Source of the DNA: Cryptosporangium aurantiacum
Lineage (GTDB): Bacteria; Actinomycetota; Actinomycetes; Mycobacteriales; Cryptosporangiaceae
Assembly (NCBI RefSeq): GCF_900143005.1
Contig: NZ_FRCS01000001.1
Span: 124,001 to 188,000 of the forward strand
Direction: 5' to 3'
Length of the DNA: 64,000 bases
The position numbers were made by a program, and so were the translations under genes. The notes beneath the pieces are model-generated. The model saw nothing but the letters and a program-made list of their open reading frames with translations. It was not told where the DNA came from and did no database searches. This document shows, piece after piece, positions 1 through 10,684 of the stretch (positions are counted from its first letter, which is position 1; each line of letters opens with the position of its first letter).

Positions 1-671
1 CGGCCGAGCGCACGGCCGGTATCGCCGCGGCCATCGACGCAGTCCGCCGCGGGGACCTGATCGTGATGCCGACCGACACCGTCTACGGCATCGGCGCGGA
101 CGCGTTCACACCGACCGCGGTGGACTCGCTGCTGACCGCGAAACAGCGCGGCCGGGACATGCCGGTCCCGGTACTCGTCGGCAACCGCCGGACGCTCGAC
201 GGTCTGGTGATGGCCGTGCCGCCGTCCGTGCACGACCTGGTGGACGCGTTCTGGCCGGGGCCGCTGACGATCGTCGTCGAGCAGGCACCGTCGCTGGCCT
301 GGGACCTCGGTGACGCCGACGGAACGGTCGCGGTGCGGATGCCGCTGCACCCGGTGGCGCTCGAGGTGCTGGAGGCGACCGGCCCGATGGCGGTGTCCAG
401 CGCGAACGTCTCCGGATCACCGCCGGCCACCACCGCCGAGGAGGCCTGGGACCAGCTCGGCTGGCTGGTCGAGGTGTACCTGGAGGCCGGTTCCTGCGGT
501 GAGCCGGTCGCATCGACGATCGTCGACGTCACCGGCGAGGTGCCGCGCGTGCTGCGACAGGGCGCGCTCGACCTCGCCACGCTCCGCGGCGTGGTGCCGA
601 ACGCGCTGGACCGGGACGGTAACGGCCCGGACGACGAGCCCGCGGTCAGCCCGGTGGTCACCGAAGCATGA
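1..671 (+). CDS. Threonylcarbamoyl-AMP synthase (YrdC/Sua5 family), 5' end cut by window
   Basis: The reading frame is open from base 3 and runs to TGA at 669-671, so the start lies outside the window. The first visible residues read AERTAGIAAAIDAVRRGDLI and lead into VMPTDTVYGIGADAF, the family's hallmark PTDTVYG nucleotide/substrate loop. A later SSANVSGSPPATT stretch matches the conserved SAN-SG motif. The family makes threonylcarbamoyl-AMP from threonine, bicarbonate and ATP for the t6A37 modification of ANN-decoding tRNAs, in the cytosol. The protein ends shortly after the YrdC domain, so it seems to lack a Sua5 C-terminal domain. The stop codon overlaps the next start (ATGA), showing translational coupling to the phosphatase-like gene. 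Confidence 0.9.
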   Translation, partial: AERTAGIAAAIDAVRRGDLIVMPTDTVYGIGADAFTPTAVDSLLTAKQRGRDMPVPVLVGNRRTLDGLVMAVPPSVHDLVDAFWPGPLTIVVEQAPSLAWDLGDADGTVAVRMPLHPVALEVLEATGPMAVSSANVSGSPPATTAEEAWDQLGWLVEVYLEAGSCGEPVASTIVDVTGEVPRVLRQGALDLATLRGVVPNALDRDGNGPDDEPAVSPVVTEA

Positions 672-1336
672 GCAAGCCGTTCAGCGTCCTGATGGTCTGC
701 ATGGGCAACATCTGCCGGTCGCCGATGGCCGAGCGGCTGCTGCGGCTCCGGCTGGAGGAGCACCTCGGCCCGGCCAACGCCGACCTCGTCGTCGTCCACG
801 GCGCGGGCACCGGCGGCTGGCACGAGGGCGAGCCGATGCACCGGCAGGCGGCCGACGAGGTGCGGGCCCGCGGGGGAGACCCCGACGGGTTCCGCGCCCG
901 CGCGCTGACCGCGGCGATGCTCGGTGACCCCGCGGTGCCGGACGCGTCGGTGCCGGACCCGGTTGGCCTGGTCGAGGAGGTGCCGGGCTCCGACCTGGTA
1001 CTGACCGCCACGATCGAGCAGGTCGAGTTCGTCACCGACCTGCTGCCCGACGCCGCGCCCCGCACGTTCGTCCTCGGGGAGTTCGCCCGGCTCGCCGCCG
1101 CGGTGGACCCGGGGACGTTGCCGCCGACCGGCACCGACGTCGCCGCGCTCGGGACGCGTGGCCGGGCGCTGGTGTCCGCCGCGCACCGGCTCCGGGACGG
1201 TAGCCCCGAAGAGAAGGCCAGGTATGCCGACCAGGTGCCGGATCCGTGGGGACGGGCACCGGAGTACTTCACCGCGGTAGCCGACCAGATCGACGATGCG
1301 GTCACGATCCTCGCCAACCGTCTGGTGGACGGTTAG
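668..1336 (+). CDS. Low-molecular-weight protein tyrosine phosphatase family protein
   Basis: The 222-residue product begins with VLMVCMGNICRSPMAE. This is the C-X5-R-S phosphate-binding loop of LMW-PTPs, with nucleophile Cys11 and Arg17. A DPWG near the C-terminus (Asp192) fits the general-acid DP motif. Family enzymes dephosphorylate phosphotyrosine, or arginine-phosphate in some Gram-positive homologues, in the cytosol. It is longer than the usual 150-160 residues because of extra sequence between the loop and the acid motif, so the substrate may differ. The ATG overlaps the upstream stop codon. A sua5-phosphatase pair just upstream of the atp operon is typical of actinobacteria. Confidence 0.85.
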   Translation: MSKPFSVLMVCMGNICRSPMAERLLRLRLEEHLGPANADLVVVHGAGTGGWHEGEPMHRQAADEVRARGGDPDGFRARALTAAMLGDPAVPDASVPDPVGLVEEVPGSDLVLTATIEQVEFVTDLLPDAAPRTFVLGEFARLAAAVDPGTLPPTGTDVAALGTRGRALVSAAHRLRDGSPEEKARYADQVPDPWGRAPEYFTAVADQIDDAVTILANRLVDG

Positions 1337-1461
1337 GCACGCCCACGCGGGTACCCGGTGGGGCATGCCCTGGGGCGAACGAGTACGGTTTTCCCCACGC
1401 CGCCCGGGAGGGCGGTCGTCCGGCGTGCCCACGGCACCCCGCGAAAACACGGTACGAGCGT

Positions 1462-1479
1462 TCGTGATACGTTTCACGA
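1462..1479. promoter_or_regulatory. Inverted repeat upstream of atp operon
   Basis: TCGTGA (1462-1467) and TCACGA (1474-1479) form a perfect 6-bp inverted repeat with a 6-nt centre, in the 241-bp gap before atpI. The 1440-1500 stretch is less G+C rich than its surroundings, as expected for a promoter. It may be an operator for the ATP synthase operon. I could not assign convincing -35/-10 boxes. Confidence 0.3.
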
Positions 1480-1577
1480 GCAAGTCAGATACGCGATTTG
1501 GCCCGCTGAACGCCGCCCTGACGACCCCGACCGACGAACTCGGCGCACCGAAGCGCCGCGCCGACCGGAGCCGCCTC

Positions 1578-2108
1578 ATGTCCCGCATAGCGACGTCCCG
1601 TCCTACCCGTTCCACCTCTGCCGGTGGTTCCGGTGTCGTCGGACGCCAGTCGCTCCTCATCGGTCTGGCCGGCATTCTAGTTCTGCTCGGTGCGGCATTC
1701 GCGCTCGGCGGTACGGATGCGCTGGTCGGAGCCGCAGTCGGTGTGGCACTGGTCGCAGCGTTTTTGCTCTCCGGTCGTCTACCATTCCTCGTCGACGCTC
1801 AGCTGGCGCCGGGTCTGGCCTATCTGGTCCTCGGCATCAACTATCTGTTCCGAGTCGTCCTTCTCCTGGTGGCACTGGTCGCACTGAAAGACCAAACCTG
1901 GTTGGACGCGAGGGCGCTCGGCGTGGTCGTGATCACCGGCGCGCTGGTGTGGAATGCGATGGTGCTTCGGCGCCATCTCGGCGTCGCTCGGAATACGACC
2001 TCTGAGGTAATGGACGGCAAGTCGCCGGACGTGAACTCTGAAGAAACAACGACGGACTCTTCGGAGAGCTCTCCGTCCGGTACTCGAACTGTGGGAGGTG
2101 GCCGATGA
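1578..2108 (+). CDS. atpI: ATP synthase protein I-like membrane protein (AtpI)
   Basis: This 176-residue protein starts at ATG 1578 (MSRIATSRP) behind a GGAG sequence. Four hydrophobic segments follow, at about residues 24-45, 46-68, 78-102 and 112-130, then a charged Ser/Thr/Glu-rich tail. Position and topology fit AtpI, the accessory membrane protein of F-type ATPase operons thought to help assemble the c-ring. Sequence conservation in this family is low, so the call rests mainly on context. The frame is open further upstream, but that part has no hydrophobic or conserved sequence, so I chose the start that gives the compact protein. It overlaps the next gene by ATGA. Confidence 0.7.
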   Translation: MSRIATSRPTRSTSAGGSGVVGRQSLLIGLAGILVLLGAAFALGGTDALVGAAVGVALVAAFLLSGRLPFLVDAQLAPGLAYLVLGINYLFRVVLLLVALVALKDQTWLDARALGVVVITGALVWNAMVLRRHLGVARNTTSEVMDGKSPDVNSEETTTDSSESSPSGTRTVGGGR

Positions 2109-2563
2109 TGACCGACGCCGACCACGACAAACGTTCACCCGAGGTCGCGCCCGCGATACCGGAGAGTGACGCCGCGACGAGCGAGCGTAATCGCTGGGAG
2201 GAAGCCCGGAACGTGCCCACGGTCGACCCGTGGCAGGTTACGAGCTATCTCATTTCCGGCGTCACGCTTTGGGGCCTGATCGGGTGGGCAGCGGCGAGTT
2301 GGCTGGACATTCCCGCACTCATCGGAGTCGGATTTGTCATCGGGGGGGTGCTCGGAATCTGGCTGACTTACATCCGGTACGGTAGGCCGCAATCCGGGCC
2401 GTCGACTTCGATGCGCCCTGCCCAGCCTGACCTGCCCACACCTGATCTGCCACGCGCCTCGGCTCCGTCCAGCTCGCAAGACGCACAGAGCGCCCAGCGC
2501 GCCGAGCGTCCGTCAGGGCCGCCGTCGTCGTCAGACCCCACCGCCGAGGAGGAGAAGCCGTGA
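2105..2563 (+). CDS. atpZ: AtpZ/AtpI-family small membrane protein
   Basis: This 152-residue protein has a polar N-terminus, then VTSYLISGVTLWGLIGWAAA and a second hydrophobic span (LIGVGFVIGGVLGIWLTYIRY). This is the two-helix signature of AtpZ-like proteins, which associate with Fo and have been linked to ion uptake or c-ring assembly. The C-terminal 50 residues are Pro/Ser-rich and probably disordered. ATG 2105 overlaps the preceding TGA and a second in-frame ATG follows at once. The stop overlaps the GTG of atpB, so the gene belongs to the ATP synthase transcript. Confidence 0.75.
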   Translation: MMTDADHDKRSPEVAPAIPESDAATSERNRWEEARNVPTVDPWQVTSYLISGVTLWGLIGWAAASWLDIPALIGVGFVIGGVLGIWLTYIRYGRPQSGPSTSMRPAQPDLPTPDLPRASAPSSSQDAQSAQRAERPSGPPSSSDPTAEEEKP

Positions 2564-3351
2564 GCACCCAGCTCCTTGCCGCCGGGCCAGGATTCGAAGC
2601 GCCGGGCCCGGCCGACTTCGAGTTCCCGCCGCTTTTCACGGTGGCAGGCTTCGAGTTCACGAAGCCGATGCTGATCATCGTGCTCGGCACCATCGTGCTC
2701 GCTGCCTTCTTCTACGCCGCAGCCCGCAACCCCAAGCTGATCCCCGGCAAGCTGCAGTTCGCCGGTGAGCAGGCCTACGGGGCCATCCGCAACAGCGTGG
2801 TGCTCGACTCGATCGGCACCAAGCACGGCAAGAAGTTCGTGCCGTACATCGTGACGGTCTTCTTCTTCATCCTGGTTCTGAACATCTCCGGCATCATTCC
2901 GGTGCTGCAGTTCCCGGCCTCTTCGAAGATCGCGATTCCGGCGTTCCTCGCAGTGATCTCCTGGATCATCTACAACGCCGTCGGTATCCGTCGCCAGGGC
3001 TTCTTCGGCTATTTCAAGAACATGTGCTTCCCGCCCGGGGTGCCGTGGCCGATCTACTTCCTGCTGGCGCCGCTGGAGTTCTTCTCCACGTTCATCATCC
3101 GGCCGTTCACGCTCGCCCTTCGTCTTTCGATGAACATGTTCGCCGGCCACCTGGTGCTGCTGCTCTGCATCCTCGGCGGCGAGTACATGCTCACCGAGGG
3201 CACCGGAGCGCTGCCGTTCCTGAGCCCGATCGGTTTCCTCGGCGGGATCGTGCTGACCTTCTTCGAAGGGTTCATCCAGATCCTGCAGGCCTACGTGTTC
3301 GCGCTGCTGTCGGCGCTGTACATCGCCGGTGCGATGGAAGCCGAGCACTGA
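2560..3351 (+). CDS. atpB: F0F1 ATP synthase subunit a
   Basis: The 263-residue, highly hydrophobic protein has the subunit-a signature FTLALRLSMNMFAGH. Arg188 is the essential arginine that faces the c-ring proton-binding glutamate. Other conserved parts are NISGIIPVLQFP and the C-terminal VFALLSALYIAGAMEAEH. It forms the two proton half-channels of Fo in the cytoplasmic membrane. The GTG start overlaps the atpZ stop codon. A 69-bp gap with a hairpin follows before atpE, the longest gap in the Fo part of the operon. Confidence 0.97.
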   Translation: MSTQLLAAGPGFEAPGPADFEFPPLFTVAGFEFTKPMLIIVLGTIVLAAFFYAAARNPKLIPGKLQFAGEQAYGAIRNSVVLDSIGTKHGKKFVPYIVTVFFFILVLNISGIIPVLQFPASSKIAIPAFLAVISWIIYNAVGIRRQGFFGYFKNMCFPPGVPWPIYFLLAPLEFFSTFIIRPFTLALRLSMNMFAGHLVLLLCILGGEYMLTEGTGALPFLSPIGFLGGIVLTFFEGFIQILQAYVFALLSALYIAGAMEAEH

Positions 3352-3363
3352 CCTGACCTCCCC

Positions 3364-3392
3364 GCCGCCGCCCACCCACTCACCGCGGCGGC
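3364..3392 (+). other. Hairpin in atpB-atpE gap
   Basis: GCCGCCGC (3364-3371) and GCGGCGGC (3385-3392) can form an 8-bp stem with a 13-nt loop. It lies 28 nt before the atpE start and its AAGGGA ribosome-binding site. With no T-run after it, it is more likely an mRNA processing or stabilising element than a full terminator. That would suit the high expression the c subunit needs. Confidence 0.4.
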
Positions 3393-3420
3393 CATTAACC
3401 CAACGAGAAGGGAACGCAGC

Positions 3421-3624
3421 ATGGAAGGCAACCTGAACATGGTCGGCTACGGCCTGGCCGCCATTGGTCCGGGTATCGGTATCGGCCTGATCTTCGCGGC
3501 GTACATCGCCGGTGTGGCCCGCCAGCCGGAGGCCCGTGGCACGCTTCAGGGCATCGCGATCCTGGGCTTCGCCCTGGCTGAGGCGCTCGCCATCATCGGT
3601 ATCGGTCTCGCGTTCGCGCTCTGA
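3421..3624 (+). CDS. atpE: F0F1 ATP synthase subunit c
   Basis: This 67-residue proteolipid is two transmembrane helices joined by the polar loop ARQPEARG. Helix 1 carries the glycine repeat GPGIGIG. Helix 2 carries Glu54 in [11 protein letters not shown], the carboxylate that is protonated and deprotonated as the ring turns. The Ala/Ile pattern around Glu54 matches proton-type actinobacterial c subunits. A clear AGAAGGGA ribosome-binding site precedes the ATG. In mycobacteria this subunit is the bedaquiline target; sensitivity here cannot be judged from sequence. Confidence 0.97.
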   Translation: MEGNLNMVGYGLAAIGPGIGIGLIFAAYIAGVARQPEARGTLQGIAILGFALAEALAIIGIGLAFAL

Positions 3625-3629
3625 CGCCC

Positions 3630-4196
3630 ATGTCTGCGACGACGGAGATCGTGACTTACCTCGCGTCCGAGGACGGCGAGGTGAACCCGCTCCTCCCGCA
3701 CATGTCCGAGCTCATCGTCGGACTCATCGCGTTCGCGCTGCTGTTCTGGTTCCTCGCGAAGAAGGTCTACCCCCTCTTCGAGAAGACCTATGCGGAGCGA
3801 TCGGAAGCGATCGAAGGCGGGATCAAGCGGGCCGAGGAGGCCCAGGCCGAAGCCAAGGCGACGCTCGAGCAGTACCGGGCGCAGCTGGCCGACGCCAGGG
3901 CCGAGGCAGGCCGGATCCGCGAGGAGGCTCGCGCCGAGGGCGCGCGCATCGTCGAGGAACTCCGTGCCGAGGCTCAGGAGCAGGCCGCTCGCATCGTCGA
4001 GCGGGGCGAGGAGCAGCTGGCCGCCGAGCGGCAGCGGCTGATCACCGAGATTCGCGCCGACATCGGCCGGATCGCGGTCGACCTGGCCGGCCGCATCGTC
4101 GGTGAGTCGCTGGCCGACGAGGCCCGTCGGGCCGGGACCGTGGAGCGGTTCCTCGACGACCTCGACACCACGACCAGCAGCGGAGGGCGGAGCTGA
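3630..4196 (+). CDS. atpF: F0F1 ATP synthase subunit b
   Basis: The 188-residue protein has one N-terminal membrane helix (ELIVGLIAFALLFWFLAKKV, about residues 27-46) followed by a long Ala/Glu/Arg-rich right-handed coiled coil to about residue 165. This is the peripheral stator stalk that links subunit a to F1. It starts 5 nt after atpE and its stop overlaps the atpH ATG (TGATG), so stator subunits b and delta are translationally coupled. Confidence 0.95.
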   Translation: MSATTEIVTYLASEDGEVNPLLPHMSELIVGLIAFALLFWFLAKKVYPLFEKTYAERSEAIEGGIKRAEEAQAEAKATLEQYRAQLADARAEAGRIREEARAEGARIVEELRAEAQEQAARIVERGEEQLAAERQRLITEIRADIGRIAVDLAGRIVGESLADEARRAGTVERFLDDLDTTTSSGGRS

Positions 4197-5071
4197 TGCA
4201 GGGCGCTAGCCGGGAGTCCCTGGCCGGCATCCGGGCACAGTTCGCCGAGGTCACCCGGGCGGGGGCCGCTCCGGCGGGTGCGTCCCCGGCGGGCAGCGCG
4301 ACGACCGGGGCCGCGACGCCGGCCGGGGTCGACCGCGTGGCGCTCGCCGCGGACCTGCGGGCGGTCGCTGACCTGCTCGGCCGCGAGCCGGGTCTGCGCC
4401 GTGCGCTGGCCGACGCCAGCAAGCCGACCGAGGCCCGCACCGGGCTGCTCGAGGCGCTGGTGGGGCAGCGGGTCGGTCAGAGCGCGCTGGACGTGCTCTG
4501 GTCCGTCGTCGCCGCCCGCTGGTCGAGCGCGCACGACCTGGTCGACGCGGTCGAGCTGCTCGCGGTGGACGCCGAGCTGGCCGAGGCCGACGCCAACGGT
4601 TCGTTGGCCGAGGTCGAGGACCAGCTGTTCCGCTTCGCGCGGATCGTGGACGGCCACCCGCGGCTCGGGCAGCTGCTGTCGGACGCCACGGCGCCCGTGG
4701 CACAGCGTGCCGAGCTGGCCACCGGGCTGCTCGAGGGCCACGCCGATCCGGTCACCGTACGGCTGGTGCGTCTGGCCGTGCAGGGTCTGGGCGGCCGGGG
4801 GTTCGACGCGTCGCTGGCGCGCCTCGTCGAGCTGACCGCCGCGCGGCGTGACCGCGAGATAGCGTATGTGACAGCGGCCTCACCGCTGTCTCCGGCGCAG
4901 GAGGAGCGGTTGACCGCGCGTCTCGCCGCGATCTACGGGCGAGCGGTCTCCTTGAAGGTCGAGGTGGACCCCTCGCTGCTCGGTGGAGTGACGGTTCGGG
5001 TCGGCGACGACCTGTACGACGGAAGTGTCGCTCGCCGACTGGAGCAGGCGCGCGGCGCGCTCACCAACTGA
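4196..5071 (+). CDS. atpH: F0F1 ATP synthase subunit delta
   Basis: The 291-residue protein has a variable Ala/Gly/Pro-rich N-terminus (about 1-45), an alpha-helical OSCP/delta N-domain, and the conserved C-terminal segment in which [20 protein letters not shown] caps F1 through the stator. It is longer than the roughly 180-residue E. coli delta. The extension is common in high-GC actinobacteria but is not the mycobacterial b-delta fusion, because a separate b subunit gene is present here. The ATG shares one base with the atpF stop. Confidence 0.93.
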   Translation: MQGASRESLAGIRAQFAEVTRAGAAPAGASPAGSATTGAATPAGVDRVALAADLRAVADLLGREPGLRRALADASKPTEARTGLLEALVGQRVGQSALDVLWSVVAARWSSAHDLVDAVELLAVDAELAEADANGSLAEVEDQLFRFARIVDGHPRLGQLLSDATAPVAQRAELATGLLEGHADPVTVRLVRLAVQGLGGRGFDASLARLVELTAARRDREIAYVTAASPLSPAQEERLTARLAAIYGRAVSLKVEVDPSLLGGVTVRVGDDLYDGSVARRLEQARGALTN

Positions 5072-5149
5072 CCCACCGCGCACCCGGACCAACCACGCGT
5101 ACGACCAGGCAATGGGGAACCCGCCCGCTGACGGACGACGTGCAGGCTC

Positions 5150-5169
5150 GGTCAGCTCAGCCGCTGACC
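5150..5169 (+). other. Small hairpin in atpH-atpA gap
   Basis: GGTCAG and CTGACC form a 6-bp stem with an 8-nt loop, in the 124-bp gap between the delta and alpha genes, about 26 nt before the atpA start. Its role is unknown. It is one of three hairpins placed in the few real gaps of this operon. Confidence 0.25.
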
Positions 5170-5195
5170 ATAAGACGAGATCGAGGAATTATCAG

Positions 5196-6818
5196 ATGGC
5201 CGAGCTGACCATCTCCTCCGAGGAGATCCGCGGCGCGATCGAGCGTTACGTCTCTTCCTATTCACCCGAGGTCTCCCGCGAGGAGGTCGGTGTGGTCGCC
5301 GATACCGGCGACGGCATCGCCCACGTCGAGGGCCTCCCCTCGACGATGACCAACGAGCTGCTGCAGTTCGAGGACGGCACTCTCGGGATCGCGCTGAACC
5401 TCGAGGCGCGCGAGCTCGGCGTCATCCTCCTCGGCGACTACAGCGGCATCGAGGAGGGCCAGACGGTCCGCCGGACCGGGCAGATCCTCTCCGCGCCGGT
5501 CGGCGACGGCTTCCTCGGCCGGGTCGTGGACCCGCTGGGCAACCCGATCGACGGCAAGGGCGAGATCCAGGCTGAAGGCCGCCGGATCCTGGAGCTGCAG
5601 GCGCCCTCGGTGATGCAGCGTCAGCCGGTGAAGGAGCCGCTGCAGACCGGCATCAAGGCCATCGACGCGATGACCGCCATCGGCCGGGGCCAGCGGCAGC
5701 TGATCATCGGTGACCGCCAGACCGGCAAGACCGCGGTGGCGATCGACACGATCATCAACCAGAAGCAGAACTGGGAGAGCGGCGACCCGAAGAAGCAGGT
5801 CAAGTGCATCTACGTCGCGATCGGCCAGAAGGGCTCGACGATCGCTTCGGTGCGCGGCGCCCTCGAAGAGGCCGGCGCGATGGAGTACACGACGATCGTC
5901 GCGGCTCCGGCGTCCGACCCGGCCGGCTTCAAGTACATCGCGCCCTACACCGGCTCGGCCATCGGCCAGCACTGGATGTACAACGGCCAGCACGTCCTGA
6001 TCGTCTTCGACGACCTGACCAAGCAGGCCGAGGCCTACCGCGCGGTGTCGCTGCTGCTGCGGCGCCCGCCGGGCCGCGAGGCCTACCCGGGTGACGTCTT
6101 CTACCTGCACTCCCGGCTGCTCGAGCGCTGCGCGAAGCTGTCCGACGACATGGGCGGCGGCTCGATGACCGGTCTTCCGATCATCGAGACGAAGGCCAAC
6201 GACATCTCGGCCTACATCCCGACGAACGTCATCTCGATCACCGACGGCCAGGTCTTCCTCGAGACCGACCTGTTCAACGCCGGTGTCCGCCCGGCGATCA
6301 ACGTCGGTACCTCGGTCTCCCGGGTCGGTGGTTCGGCGCAGGTCCGCGCGATGCGGTCGGTGGCCGGCCGCCTGCGTCTGGACCTGGCCCAGTACCGCGA
6401 GCTGGAGGCGTTCTCCGCGTTCGGTTCGGACCTGGACCGCGCGTCCCGGAACCAGCTCGAGCGCGGTGCCCGGCTGGTCGAGCTGCTCAAGCAGCCGCAG
6501 TACTCGCCGTACCCGGTGCCGGAGCAGGTCGTCTCGGTGTGGGCGGGTACCACCGGCCAGCTCGACGAGATCCCGGTCGCCGACATCCGCCGGTTCGAGT
6601 CGGAGTTCCTCGACTTCGTCCGCCGGAACAAGTCCGAGATCCTCGCGACGATCGACAGCACCGGCAAGCTCGAGGACGACACCGTCTCCTCGCTCACCGA
6701 CGCGATCACCGAGTTCAAGCAGCAGTTCGAGGTCGGGGCGAGCCCCGAGGAGACCGTCGAGCCGCAGGGCGAGGAGTCGGCGAGCACCGTCACGCGACAC
6801 ACCGACCAGGAGGGCTGA
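5196..6818 (+). CDS. atpA: F0F1 ATP synthase subunit alpha
   Basis: This 540-residue subunit carries the non-catalytic nucleotide site P-loop GDRQTGKT (172-179) and the downstream alpha motif [18 protein letters not shown] chose ATG 5196 ([19 protein letters not shown]) because it matches the family N-terminus and is preceded by GAGATCGAGG. The frame stays open further upstream, but into non-conserved sequence overlapping the delta gene. The C-terminus has a 30-residue Glu/Thr-rich extension beyond the conserved helical domain, as in mycobacterial alpha subunits, where such an extension suppresses ATP hydrolysis. Whether it does so here is inference. Confidence 0.97.
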   Translation: MAELTISSEEIRGAIERYVSSYSPEVSREEVGVVADTGDGIAHVEGLPSTMTNELLQFEDGTLGIALNLEARELGVILLGDYSGIEEGQTVRRTGQILSAPVGDGFLGRVVDPLGNPIDGKGEIQAEGRRILELQAPSVMQRQPVKEPLQTGIKAIDAMTAIGRGQRQLIIGDRQTGKTAVAIDTIINQKQNWESGDPKKQVKCIYVAIGQKGSTIASVRGALEEAGAMEYTTIVAAPASDPAGFKYIAPYTGSAIGQHWMYNGQHVLIVFDDLTKQAEAYRAVSLLLRRPPGREAYPGDVFYLHSRLLERCAKLSDDMGGGSMTGLPIIETKANDISAYIPTNVISITDGQVFLETDLFNAGVRPAINVGTSVSRVGGSAQVRAMRSVAGRLRLDLAQYRELEAFSAFGSDLDRASRNQLERGARLVELLKQPQYSPYPVPEQVVSVWAGTTGQLDEIPVADIRRFESEFLDFVRRNKSEILATIDSTGKLEDDTVSSLTDAITEFKQQFEVGASPEETVEPQGEESASTVTRHTDQEG

Positions 6819-6821
6819 TCC

Positions 6822-9211
<2,390 letters not shown>

Positions 9212-9233
9212 GTTCGTCGCTCAACGTTTGACC

Positions 9234-9265
9234 GCGGGTCCCGAGCCGGCCGGTTCGGGACCCGC
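9234..9265 (+). other. Strong hairpin between atpD and atpC
   Basis: GCGGGTCCCGA (9234-9244) and TCGGGACCCGC (9255-9265) are perfect 11-nt arms, and the 10-nt middle can extend the stem by about three pairs. It sits 23 nt after the beta stop and 26 nt before the atpC GTG. There is no U-tract. It could act as an attenuator or RNase barrier lowering epsilon expression relative to alpha/beta. Confidence 0.5.
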
Positions 9266-9290
9266 ACCCCCACGAATGAAGGAGCCAGTG

Positions 9291-9575
9291 GTGGCGGAGC
9301 TGCAGGTCGAGGTCGTGTCCGTCGAGGAAAAGATCTGGTCCGGCGAGGCGTCGATCCTGATCGCCCGTACGACCGAGGGCGAGCTGGCCGTCCTGCCCGG
9401 GCACACGCCGCTGCTCGGCGAGCTGGTCGACCCGGGTGAGGTGCGCGTGCGCACCACGGAGGGCGAGCACACCTGGACGGTGCACGGCGGCTTCCTCTCG
9501 GTCACCGCAGAGGGCGTTTCGGTACTGGCCGAGACCGTGAGCAGCCCTGACGGCGCTCCCGCCGGACAGTACTGA
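9291..9575 (+). CDS. atpC: F0F1 ATP synthase subunit epsilon
   Basis: This 94-residue protein is essentially the N-terminal beta-sandwich domain of epsilon (LQVEVVSVEEKIWSGEA, GELAVLPGHTPLLGEL, HGGFLSVTAEGVSVLAE), with only a short tail. The C-terminal helical hairpin is therefore reduced or absent. I chose GTG 9291 because AAGGAG at 9279-9284 is spaced 6 nt from it. The in-frame ATG at 9276 lies before this ribosome-binding site and has none of its own. It is the last ATP synthase gene. Confidence 0.9.
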   Translation: MAELQVEVVSVEEKIWSGEASILIARTTEGELAVLPGHTPLLGELVDPGEVRVRTTEGEHTWTVHGGFLSVTAEGVSVLAETVSSPDGAPAGQY

Positions 9576-9602
9576 GGTCCGGAGCGCGGAGAGAGGCGCG
9601 GC

Positions 9603-10031
9603 ATGACGACTGTGCTCGAAGCGGTCGCGCTGCTCTTCGCGCTGGGTTTTGTCTTGCTGGCGGTGCTGTTCGCGCGTCGGGTGCTCATCGCCCGGAGCGG
9701 GGCCGTGGAGCTGTCGGTGCGCCTGTACCGGGCGCGCTTCGGTCGCGGGTGGGCCCTCGGGCTCGCCCGGTTCTCCGGTGATCAGCTGCGGTGGTACCGC
9801 CTGTTCAGTTTCTCCCCGTGGCCGCGCCGCGTCCTGACCCGCCGTGAACTGGTGGTGGTCGGTCGGCGTGACCCCAGCGAGCAGGAGACGCTCGCGTTGA
9901 TGACCGGTTCGGTCGTGCTGGAGTGCGCCGACCGAACCGGCCCGGTAGATCTCGCGATGAGCGGCAGCGCCCTGACCGGGTTTCTCTCCTGGCTGGAGTC
10001 CGCTGCCCCGGGCTCGTTCCCTAGCCGTTAG
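9603..10031 (+). CDS. DUF2550 membrane protein
   Basis: The 142-residue protein has one N-terminal membrane helix (ALLFALGFVLLAVLFARRV, about residues 9-27) and a soluble domain containing LSVRLYRARFGRGWALGLARFSGDQLRWYRLFS. It belongs to the DUF2550 family, which follows atpC in many actinobacteria (as in Mycobacterium). The function is unknown. An AGAGAGG ribosome-binding site precedes the ATG. Its last 11 bases overlap the end of the convergent adenosyltransferase gene. Confidence 0.8.
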   Translation: MTTVLEAVALLFALGFVLLAVLFARRVLIARSGAVELSVRLYRARFGRGWALGLARFSGDQLRWYRLFSFSPWPRRVLTRRELVVVGRRDPSEQETLALMTGSVVLECADRTGPVDLAMSGSALTGFLSWLESAAPGSFPSR

Positions 10032-10593
10032 CGCCCGGCTTCCAGAGGACGTCGTTCCCGTTGTTGGCGATGCGGGACAGGATGAAGAGCAGGTCGGACA
10101 GTCGGTTGAGGTATTTCGCCGGCAGCGGATGCGTCGCCTCGCCGTCCGTCTCGAGCAGCGTCCAGGTGGAGCGCTCCGCGCGCCGGACGACGGTCGTCGC
10201 CTGGTGCAGCAGCGCGGCACCGGGCGTTCCTCCAGGCAGGATGAAGCTGTCGAGTTTGGTCAGCCGCGCGTTGAACTCGTCGCACCAGCCTTCCAGCCGC
10301 TCCACCTGGCCCTCGGTGACCCGCAGCGGTGGGTACTTCGGATTCTCCGCGACCGGCGTCGCCAGATCGGCCCCGACGTCGAACAGGTCGTTCTGCACCA
10401 GCCGGAGGACGTCGGCCACCTCCTCGGCGAGCTGACCCAGGGCGAGCGCGACGCCGACGACGGCGTTCGCCTCGTTGACATCGGCGTAGGCCGCGATTCG
10501 CGGGTGTGTCTTCGGCACCCGGGTCATGTCGCCGAGTGCGGTCGTCCCGGTATCACCGGTTTTGGTATAGATGCGGGTCAGGTGGACTGCCAT
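10021..10593 (-). CDS. Cob(I)alamin adenosyltransferase, PduO type
   Basis: The 190-residue protein starts MAVHLTRIYTKTGDTGTTALGD. TKTGDxGxT is the ATP-binding N-terminal motif of PduO-type ATP:cob(I)alamin adenosyltransferases. Conserved RRAERSTW and NRLSDLLFILSR segments follow. It makes adenosylcobalamin from cob(I)alamin and ATP in the cytosol. In this window it would charge the B12-dependent MeaA mutase, in concert with the MeaB chaperone. The ATG is preceded by TATGCT at a 6-nt distance and by no proper ribosome-binding site, so the transcript is probably leaderless. Confidence 0.92.
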   Translation of the reverse strand: MAVHLTRIYTKTGDTGTTALGDMTRVPKTHPRIAAYADVNEANAVVGVALALGQLAEEVADVLRLVQNDLFDVGADLATPVAENPKYPPLRVTEGQVERLEGWCDEFNARLTKLDSFILPGGTPGAALLHQATTVVRRAERSTWTLLETDGEATHPLPAKYLNRLSDLLFILSRIANNGNDVLWKPGANG

Positions 10594-10599
10594 GCTCCG

Positions 10600-10605
10600 A
10601 GCATA
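10600..10605 (-). promoter_or_regulatory. -10 box (TATGCT) of leaderless adenosyltransferase gene
   Basis: On the minus strand TATGCT ends 6 nt before the ATG at 10593, so transcription would start at or next to the start codon. The only GGAG is two bases from the ATG, too close to act as a ribosome-binding site. Confidence 0.45.
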
Positions 10606-10672
10606 GGGACGGGTAATCCACCGGACGGCCAGACCGTTGTGGACATGACACGGACCACTCCGCCGTGCCCCG

Positions 10673-10678
10673 TACGAT
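10673..10678 (+). promoter_or_regulatory. -10 box (TACGAT) of leaderless murA
   Basis: TACGAT is followed by six bases and then the GTG start of murA. There is no Shine-Dalgarno sequence in the 20 bases before the start. The -35 region is weak. A leaderless murA transcript is the simplest reading. Confidence 0.5.
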
Positions 10679-10684
10679 GGCCGG

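Noticed and set aside
83-1675. Long minus-strand open frame across the sua5/phosphatase region
   Set aside because: Its sequence is Arg/Pro/Ser-rich without any motif and lies opposite two well-supported genes. Such antisense frames are expected at this G+C content.
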